From CAZHZT01 sp964537285 (GTDB lineage Bacteria; Bacteroidota; Bacteroidia; Chitinophagales; Saprospiraceae), in assembly GCA_964537285.1 (NCBI GenBank), contig CAZHZT010000056.1:1-35260 (forward strand): a DNA stretch of 35,260 bases. The letters run 5' to 3'. This document shows positions 30,177 through 35,260 of the stretch, in pieces. The translations under genes and the position numbers were made by a program. The notes under the pieces were generated by a model. It was not told the origin of the DNA and ran no database searches. It saw only the letters and a list, made by a program, of their open reading frames with translations. Every line of letters starts with the position of its first letter. The stretch's first letter is position 1.

Positions 30177-30947
30177 TTATTCATCGCCATAGAAAATTGC
30201 CAATAAGCGAAGGATTTCAATGTACAACCAAACTAGCGTAATCAAGAGTCCCATTGCCGAGAACCACTCCATATAAATAGGTGCACCGTGTGCTTCCCCT
30301 TTTTCAAAATTATCAAAATCCAGTAGAAGATTAACGGCAGCAATACCTATAATCAATAAACTGATTCCAATGCCTATTGCTCCGCCTTCGTGTAAGTAAG
30401 GAACATTCATTCCGAAGAAAGAAAGAACTATATTGATTAGATAAACAATCAATACGGCTCCGGTGGCCATCATTACGCCTGCTCTGAATTTTTCAGTTAC
30501 CTTGACTAAGCCTGATTTGTAGATGAATAACATCAGGAAAAGCATTGCCATGGTTAGGGTAACGGCTTGAAAAATAATACCGTCAAAGGCGTAGGCATAA
30601 TAAGCGGTGATGGTACCGACGAACAATCCTTCAAGGGCAGCATAGATTGGAGCGAGAGTGGGAGAACGTTTTACATTAGAGGCTGCAATAAAAACTACAA
30701 TCAAGCCTCCGATGGCACCGCCCCACAAAAATAACTGATTTGGCATGGCATAGCTGATGATGGCTGTGATCATCATGATGCCGAATAAAAGAAATGTTTT
30801 GTTAATTGCACCCGCTACTGTCATGCGTTCTTCAACAGCTCCTTCCTGCATGAATTCATTGTCCAGGACCTCGCTGGATGCACGTTGATAAGTTTCCTCT
30901 TTCATTAGAGGATTAGAAGATTGAAATAATCTTTTGAATCTACTCAT
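30177..30947 (-). CDS. Bax inhibitor-1/YccA family membrane protein
   Basis: A 256-residue inner-membrane protein with about seven helices, preceded by a 45-residue cytosolic N-terminus. Recognisable are TVAGAINKTFLLFGIMMITAIISYA, the central LAPIYAALEGLFVGTITAYYA typical of this family, and the last helices with LLLDFDNFEKGEAHGAP..WFSAMGLLITLVWLYIEILRLL. The aspartates in LLDFDNFE belong to the pH-sensing site described in BsYetJ-type calcium-leak proteins. A role in calcium or membrane-protein homeostasis is inferred from the family. It is transcribed alone and ends in a strong terminator. Confidence 0.93.
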   Translation of the reverse strand: MSRFKRLFQSSNPLMKEETYQRASSEVLDNEFMQEGAVEERMTVAGAINKTFLLFGIMMITAIISYAMPNQLFLWGGAIGGLIVVFIAASNVKRSPTLAPIYAALEGLFVGTITAYYAYAFDGIIFQAVTLTMAMLFLMLFIYKSGLVKVTEKFRAGVMMATGAVLIVYLINIVLSFFGMNVPYLHEGGAIGIGISLLIIGIAAVNLLLDFDNFEKGEAHGAPIYMEWFSAMGLLITLVWLYIEILRLLAIFYGDE

Positions 30948-31046
30948 TTTCTGAATTGGTTTATTTTCACTAATGTCATAACTTTAATTCGAATAAAAAA
31001 GTTCGAAGACAAAATTTTTATATGATCACATTTGAGCCAGAAATAG

Positions 31047-31294
31047 CGTAATGTCTCCGGACATCGCATTTATTACCATGAGGAGAGCTCCCGGTTTTTA
31101 AAAGAGGAAAAAGTAATCAAGCTTAAGCCCGGCGATGCTTTGATAAAAAGTGGATCACCATCCGGGTTTGTGTATATATTGCAGAAAAAGATGTTGGAGT
31201 AATGGTCATTCCCAAGCAAATTTACTTGGAATATTGGTTTCACCCGTATAAGCAAGGAGAATTAAAGAAGGTTTTCAAAGCGGAAAAACTGTAG
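31047..31294 (+). pseudogene. Frameshifted gene relic, about 80 codons
   Basis: In one frame the plus strand reads GHRIYYHEESSRFLKEEKVI and KLKPGDALIKSGSPSGFVYI up to about 31178. In another it continues AEKDVGVMVIPKQIYLEYWF and HPYKQGELKKVF to a TAG at 31292. Both halves look like real protein and join at a TATATA run, as if a TA dinucleotide had been gained or one base lost. There is no start codon and a stop lies just upstream (31044), so the 5' part is also missing. The 3' end overlaps the last codons of the convergent Lrp gene. I do not recognise the family. The other explanation is a fortuitous reading of non-coding DNA. Confidence 0.5.
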
Positions 31295-31736
31295 AGTGTT
31301 TTAGTTCATGCAATACAAAAGTGCTTTTAATTTGCCCGACATTAGGGAGGGCGGCTAGTTTTCCTGACGAAAACTGGTGGTAGGCTTTAAGGTCGTCAAC
31401 CACTACTTTTAGCAGAAAATCACTGGCTCCTCCCATAAGATAGCATTCCATTACTTCTGGTATCTTTGAAACAGCTTCTCCAAAAGCTTCTATTTCTTTT
31501 AACTTCTGGCTTTCGAGTGATACGGAGCAGAACACAACCATCGATTTTACTACTTTTTTTCTGTTAAGCACGGCTACGTATTTTTCAATTATCCCTTCTC
31601 GTTCATAACGTTTTATCCTTTCGTAAATGGGCGTTTTGGTCATGTTGAGCCTGGCGGCAATGTCTTTTACATTGATTTTGGCATCCTCTTGAAGGATTTC
31701 GAGCAATTGCCGGTCAATATCATCTAATCTGAGCAT
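31275..31736 (-). CDS. Lrp/AsnC family transcriptional regulator
   Basis: A 153-residue regulator. An N-terminal winged helix-turn-helix has the family signature LDDIDRQLLEILQEDAKINVKDIAARLNMTKTPIYERIKRYEREGII. The C-terminal RAM/effector-binding domain includes KIPEVMECYLMGGASDFLLKVVVDDLKAYHQF. It is expected to act as a dimer or octamer, sense an amino acid and bind the 350-base region it shares with the divergent PLP-enzyme gene. That arrangement suggests local control of sulfur amino acid metabolism (inference). The start is the typical MLRLDDIDRQLL. Its 3' end overlaps a degenerate gene relic on the other strand. Confidence 0.94.
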   Translation of the reverse strand: MLRLDDIDRQLLEILQEDAKINVKDIAARLNMTKTPIYERIKRYEREGIIEKYVAVLNRKKVVKSMVVFCSVSLESQKLKEIEAFGEAVSKIPEVMECYLMGGASDFLLKVVVDDLKAYHQFSSGKLAALPNVGQIKSTFVLHELKHSTVFPL

Positions 31737-31834
31737 AGGAAAAATTCCTGTTTTGGTTAAAAAAAATCTTTCTGTTATTACTTTTTCCTTTCAATGGGTT
31801 TTTTTTGGGAAAAAATAGCAACATTTTGCATTGG

Positions 31835-31866
31835 GTTGAAATTAATTCCTAAATATAATAACTTTG
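31835..31866 (+). promoter_or_regulatory. Candidate promoter of the PLP-enzyme gene
   Basis: GTTG, 20 bases, then TAACTTTG, a good Bacteroidota promoter. Transcription would start near 31873 and give a leader of about 210 bases that contains both boxA-like palindromes (31903-32012 and 32025-32070). Confidence 0.6.
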
Positions 31867-31902
31867 TAAAGAAAGTTGACTTGAGGGACTTTTAAAATTA
31901 AC

Positions 31903-32012
31903 GTTCTTTGACAAATTGTGTGGAGTTTAAAAAGGATAAAACCTGAATGCCCTGGTGGCTTAAGGGATTATCCTTTTTAAACTCCATTTTATCACAATTT
32001 ATGTCAATGAAC
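31903..32012. repeat. Full 110-bp boxA-like palindromic element in the PLP-enzyme leader
   Basis: Starts GTTCTTTGACAAATTGTG and ends ATGTCAATGAAC. The arms continue as GGAGTTTAAAAAGGATAA and its complement. The loop, read on the minus strand, is AAGCCACCAGGGCATTCAG-like, clearly related to the loop at 8227-8336. The arm sequence next to the loop differs from the other copy (TTTAAAAAGGATA instead of CTTCAAAATGGTA) yet is fully paired. Confidence 0.85.
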
Positions 32013-32024
32013 CAAAATTAAAAC

Positions 32025-32070
32025 ATTCTTTGACAAATTGTTCAGGACTCTATACAATTTGCTAAAGAAC
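32025..32070. repeat. 46-bp mini boxA-like palindrome
   Basis: ATTCTTTGACAAATTGT pairs imperfectly with ATACAATTTGCTAAAGAAC around TCAGGACTCT. It ends 13 bases before the start codon at 32084, so it may affect ribosome access. Confidence 0.7.
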
Positions 32071-32083
32071 CAAAAAAATAATT

Positions 32084-33352
32084 ATGAAACATAAACTACA
32101 GCCGGAAAGTCAGATGATGTCTTATGGCTATAAACCGGAACTATTCAAGGGGGCAGTAAAGCTGCCGATCTTTCAAACATCTACTTTTGAATTTGCTTCT
32201 GCTGAGGAAGGAAAAGCTTTCTTTGAACTTGCTTACGGATTGAGAGAGGCTCGCCCGGGAGAAGAAATGGGCTATATATATAGCCGTATCGACAACCCCA
32301 ACCTGAAAGTTTTGGAAAGTCGCTTGTGCCTGTGGGATAAGGCGGAAGAATGTGCCGTCTTCGAGAGTGGAATGGCGGCTATCAGCAATACATTTCTAGA
32401 GTTCGTAAAGCCCGGAGATTTGCTTCTTTTCAGCAACCCCACCTATGGAGGAACGGATCACTTTATCAATCATTTCTTAAAAGAGCTTGGAGTTGAGGTC
32501 ATCGGCTTTTCTGCGGAGCATACCGAAGAGGATCTTATAGAAATGGTACAAAAAAGCGGAAAAGCAGACAAGCTGGCAATGGTTTTCCTTGAAACCCCGG
32601 CGAATCCTACTAATGACCTGATTGATATAAGTATGTGTCGAAGAGTGGCAGATTTTTTCAGTAGTGCTGAGAAAACAATCCCGGTAGCAGTTGATAATAC
32701 TTTTATGGGCCCCTTATGGTCTCATCCAATGGAGCATGGCGCTGATCTTGTTATTTATTCTGCTACAAAGTACATCGGTGGGCATAGCGATCTTATCGCC
32801 GGTGCTGTCCTTGGGAGTAGCGAACTAATGAAAAGAGTGCGCACATTGCGTTCGTTCCTTGGAAATATGCCTTCTCCACAGACATGTTGGCTATTACTCA
32901 GAAGTCTTGAAACGCTCAAGGTTCGCATGCAGCAGCAAATGAAAAATGCGAGAAGAATTGCTGCTTTCTTAGCTACTCATCCCAAGGTAAAAGAGGTGCA
33001 TTATTTGGGCTTGCTGAAGGAAGGAACTCGTGCATTCGATGTATATAAACGACAGTACAATTCTCCCGGGGCGATGCTTTCCCTATACGTGAAAGGGGGA
33101 GAGAAGGAAGCTTTTACTTTTATGAATAACCTAAAACTTTTTAAGCTTGCGGTAAGCCTGGGAAGTACCGAAAGTCTTGTGCAGCATCCTGCAAGCATGA
33201 CCCATGCTGGTGTGGATCCTGAGAGCAGGCAAGCAATGGGGGTTACAGACGCTTTGGTTCGCCTATCTATTGGAGTGGAAGACTACAATGATTTGATTTG
33301 GGATATTGAGCAGGCGTTTGAGGCGGTACCTGAGTTGGAGTGGGTGGCTTAA
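32084..33352 (+). CDS. Cystathionine gamma-synthase family PLP enzyme
   Basis: A 422-residue Cys/Met-metabolism PLP enzyme (fold type I). The cofactor lysine is Lys229 in YSATKYIGGHSD. The phosphate-binding YSRIDNPN (67-73), ESGMAAISN, the VDNTFMGP strand and the C-terminal SLGSTESLVQHPASMTH are all present. Where methionine gamma-lyases have a Cys (YGC), this protein has Gly123 (TYGGTDHF), as in cystathionine synthases and lyases. So a gamma-synthase, gamma-lyase or O-acylhomoserine-type reaction cannot be resolved, and a classic methionine gamma-lyase is less likely. The divergent Lrp gene probably regulates it. The leader holds two palindromes. A hairpin at 33358 follows the stop. Confidence 0.9.
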   Translation: MKHKLQPESQMMSYGYKPELFKGAVKLPIFQTSTFEFASAEEGKAFFELAYGLREARPGEEMGYIYSRIDNPNLKVLESRLCLWDKAEECAVFESGMAAISNTFLEFVKPGDLLLFSNPTYGGTDHFINHFLKELGVEVIGFSAEHTEEDLIEMVQKSGKADKLAMVFLETPANPTNDLIDISMCRRVADFFSSAEKTIPVAVDNTFMGPLWSHPMEHGADLVIYSATKYIGGHSDLIAGAVLGSSELMKRVRTLRSFLGNMPSPQTCWLLLRSLETLKVRMQQQMKNARRIAAFLATHPKVKEVHYLGLLKEGTRAFDVYKRQYNSPGAMLSLYVKGGEKEAFTFMNNLKLFKLAVSLGSTESLVQHPASMTHAGVDPESRQAMGVTDALVRLSIGVEDYNDLIWDIEQAFEAVPELEWVA

Positions 33353-33357
33353 GCTAT

Positions 33358-33382
33358 TGGTTCCGAGATGAGCTCGGAACCA
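33358..33382. terminator. Hairpin between convergent genes
   Basis: GGTTCCGAG pairs perfectly with CTCGGAACC around ATGAG, six bases after the PLP-enzyme stop. No T-run follows directly. A second small palindrome, GCTGATCAGC, lies nearby at 33395-33404. Confidence 0.5.
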
Positions 33383-33421
33383 GCGTGCCAGCGTGCTGAT
33401 CAGCTTGAGGCTTATTAAATG

Positions 33422-35122
33422 TTATTTTGAAGCGGTTAGCAGTTTATTTAAAATAGCAATTGTAATTAGATAAGTCGGCTTCACTCCATCCAATCCGAGG
33501 CTGCCAGAAGCTAAAGTCTGGCCAGAGATTAAAGGGTTATCAGAAGCGTAGTAGGCGTACCGCAAAGTTACATCCGACCGAATGCTCTTTCTGACTTTCG
33601 AGGCAGATTGAATAGCTTTTTGATAATGGGCGCCTTCCATTTCGAGGCCAACGGCTTTCCAGGAAGCATTCTTAAAATAGCGGAGGATATCTTTATTTTG
33701 TAAAGAAGTTCCAAGAACAGTAATCATGGGGCCTTCAAATACTTCCAATCCGTTCCCGAGGAAATCTTCCTTTTCGAACTGATTTTCAATGGGGTAGTTA
33801 TCTGCAGTGCCTTCAAAAACATGGGCAGAAGGGATAAGAATATCTCCTTTTTTGCCTGTTAATGTACCAGCTTTTCCCATGATAGAAATGGATTCGACAT
33901 TTAGTTTTGTGCGATCGTTCCCACTTTCAAGGGGTTTAAGAAGTTCATCAAGGGTTTCAAAAGCTTGTTCACCAAAAGCATAATCCATGACTATGATAAC
34001 GGGGCGTTGCTCTTGGATATAATCGATGTCGACGTTCAGCCCTTCAGGTAAACTGTTAAGGTCAATCATTTCCAGATCAAAAATTTGAACGGAGATATTC
34101 ATTCCGCTCTGATCATCGAGCTGAGTTAAGCCTTCTTTTTGAGCCAGTTTTTTTACTTTCCTTTGAAAGCTAGCATTATTATCAACACTTAGTGACTCGG
34201 CAATATCAATGACAGTTGATTGAGGAAATTCCTGCTTTAGGGCTTTCGTGGCATAAAGAACATTCATGACACTATGCAAGTTTGCGCTGATAATGTGAAT
34301 GGGACGCTCCACCATGTCGTTCTCCTCAAGAAACTTTTTGATATTGAAGGCCCAAAGCTCCCCATAAATGTGTTGGCCAATGTTTTCCCTTAAAACAGAA
34401 GAAAAAGAAATTTCCCGGTCTTTCTGTTCAAAGTATTCTTCCATTGAAAGCTTGCCGAGCCAGTAGGTGATATGAAATATACTGGCGAGAGATTTGCTCT
34501 TTTTAAATTTATTACAAGCTTCAATGGTTTCTTTGAAGCTGCGACCGAGCAATGTACTTAAATAGGTGTAGGCGACGTCGTGATCAAATGGCTCATTATT
34601 GTTTTCTTTTTCAATGATTTTTTCGAGTTTGAACCACTCTCTTCTAGTCTTTTCGTTGTGATCAAGGCTGTTTCGGCGAATTTTTTCCGCTTCGATATAC
34701 ATAAAGGTGAGATGCGTCAATACATCATAGATGTCACTTCGTCCCCGGGTCATCTCGATTTGCATTTGTTCCTCATCAATACGGTAGCAATTGCGACGTC
34801 TTTTGGCAGGAACAATAGGTTGGAAATTAGAGTTTTCGTAGCCTTCTCTGCCGATAAGTTTGATGTAGCGGCACTCTTCAATACCCTTTGGAAGCCTGTC
34901 AAAAATATATAGCAAACCTTTCAATTCCACTTTTTCAGGGTCATTTATAGTGCCATAAATTTCCGGCTGCAATGTTTGCATAGCTTCTATAATGGCTTCT
35001 CCGGAAACGCTGAGCGGTTTGTAGTTTCCTTGAATGAATAAGTGCCGCATGGCAACATACAAGCGTTGTATCGCAGATCGCGATTCTTGAGCCCTGGTTC
35101 GTGAAGGAAAAGGTTTTTGCAT
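33422..35122 (-). CDS. DUF6909-like protein with a nucleoside-phosphorylase-like C-terminal domain
   Basis: A 566-residue soluble protein. The N-terminal half is helical and of no recognised fold (RAQESRSAIQRLYVAMRHLF, then DVLTHLTFMYIEAEKIRR). The C-terminal half, from about residue 270, looks like the purine-nucleoside-phosphorylase/MTA-nucleosidase superfamily. A strand-loop MGKAGTLTGKKGDILIPSAHVFEGT is followed by GLEMEGAHYQKAI (492-504), which matches the Met-Glu-Gly ribose-binding motif, and YASDNP near 525 sits where the catalytic Asp is expected. I associate this layout with the Bacteroidota family DUF6909, function unknown. A nucleosidase or phosphorylase acting on a nucleotide is a reasonable guess. 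It is transcribed alone, convergent with the PLP-enzyme gene. Confidence 0.7.
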   Translation of the reverse strand: MQKPFPSRTRAQESRSAIQRLYVAMRHLFIQGNYKPLSVSGEAIIEAMQTLQPEIYGTINDPEKVELKGLLYIFDRLPKGIEECRYIKLIGREGYENSNFQPIVPAKRRRNCYRIDEEQMQIEMTRGRSDIYDVLTHLTFMYIEAEKIRRNSLDHNEKTRREWFKLEKIIEKENNNEPFDHDVAYTYLSTLLGRSFKETIEACNKFKKSKSLASIFHITYWLGKLSMEEYFEQKDREISFSSVLRENIGQHIYGELWAFNIKKFLEENDMVERPIHIISANLHSVMNVLYATKALKQEFPQSTVIDIAESLSVDNNASFQRKVKKLAQKEGLTQLDDQSGMNISVQIFDLEMIDLNSLPEGLNVDIDYIQEQRPVIIVMDYAFGEQAFETLDELLKPLESGNDRTKLNVESISIMGKAGTLTGKKGDILIPSAHVFEGTADNYPIENQFEKEDFLGNGLEVFEGPMITVLGTSLQNKDILRYFKNASWKAVGLEMEGAHYQKAIQSASKVRKSIRSDVTLRYAYYASDNPLISGQTLASGSLGLDGVKPTYLITIAILNKLLTASK

Positions 35123-35138
35123 AGGTTTAAGTTAGTGT

Positions 35139-35260
35139 AAGATGAGGCTTCCCGAATTTTAAGGAACTTCATGTTATCGCAATAATTAATAATAGGTGCT
35201 GTAAGTCAATATTTTAGGACCGGCCTTATTCAATTTAGCTTTTTGGAAGGCTGGCAGCCG
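35139..35260. repeat. Start of a second copy of the 19.5-kb composite element, cut by the window edge
   Basis: A degenerate ATGAGGCTTCCCGAATTTT hairpin is followed by 35168-35260, which matches 19456-19548 base for base in length with about eight differences and ends in GGCTGGCAGCCG. The right half should continue beyond the window. It lies just upstream of the DUF6909-like gene. Confidence 0.8.

Noticed and set aside
32013..32083. SAM-type riboswitch before the Cys/Met PLP enzyme
   Set aside because: The leader structure is accounted for by copies of the dispersed palindrome; I see no riboswitch core motif.
32084..33352. Assignment as methionine gamma-lyase (mdeA)
   Set aside because: The diagnostic Cys is Gly here, so only the family level is supported.
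1..35260. CRISPR array or diversity-generating retroelement
   Set aside because: Repeats are dispersed palindromes with no regular spacing; no cas or reverse transcriptase gene is present.

Overview
The window looks like a chromosomal segment of a Bacteroidota bacterium, possibly of the Saprospiria/Lewinella type (the class is inference). The phylum call rests on several things. Candidate promoters carry the Bacteroidota -7 motif TAnnTTTG. There is a tiny AURKAIP1/COX24-type basic protein. Family types common in this phylum are present (DUF2851, DUF6249, a DUF6909-like protein, a DUF547 lipoprotein). The PaaY/PaaZ pair is also of the kind seen there. I see no tRNA, rRNA, CRISPR array, prophage or transposase gene. 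Most genes are housekeeping or conserved hypothetical.

Layout. 0-8 kb: nadE, an alpha/beta hydrolase, a DUF547 lipoprotein, a 31-residue lipoprotein, RNase G, the COX24-like mini-protein, and an HU-TPR gene pair. 8-10 kb: yicC and gmk. 10-15 kb: three genes on the minus strand (ATP-grasp, class I glutamine amidotransferase, ATP-grasp fused to a helix-hairpin-helix domain) with a divergent Fes/IroE-like esterase; this is the best candidate for an uncharacterised biosynthetic system. 15-16.3 kb: a translationally coupled DUF6249 / ECF sigma / anti-sigma-like operon. 16.5-21.7 kb: an LpxL-type acyltransferase, a secreted protein plus rhomboid protease, DUF2851, and a small membrane protein. 22-25.7 kb: lpxK, a GT2 glycosyltransferase, a second sigma factor, rsmG. 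25.7-30 kb: paaY-paaZ-enoyl-CoA hydratase-membrane protein on the minus strand. 30-35 kb: Bax inhibitor-1 protein, a frameshifted gene relic, an Lrp regulator divergent from a cystathionine gamma-synthase family enzyme, and a DUF6909-like protein with a nucleoside-phosphorylase-like C-terminus.

The most striking non-coding feature is the density of dispersed palindromic elements between genes. At least seven families can be told apart by eye. (1) A 110-bp palindrome whose ends read GTTCTTTGACA and resemble rRNA boxA; two full copies plus partial and mini copies. (2) Very long hairpins around TTTTGCGAAGCAAAA whose arms differ between copies yet stay paired within each copy. (3) An AAACATGAGTCATCCCGAA hairpin, sometimes placed as a terminator. 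(4) An element with AAGTAGTTCACGGAATT ends. (5) An element with CTAGTTCCTGAAGCACTAG ends. (6) A long GGCTGGCAGCC repeat, with copies near 1.8 kb and 19.5 kb and at the right window edge. (7) An AGACTTGTTCT hairpin. Several sit in leaders or divergent promoter regions, so they may affect expression as well as being MITE-like passengers.
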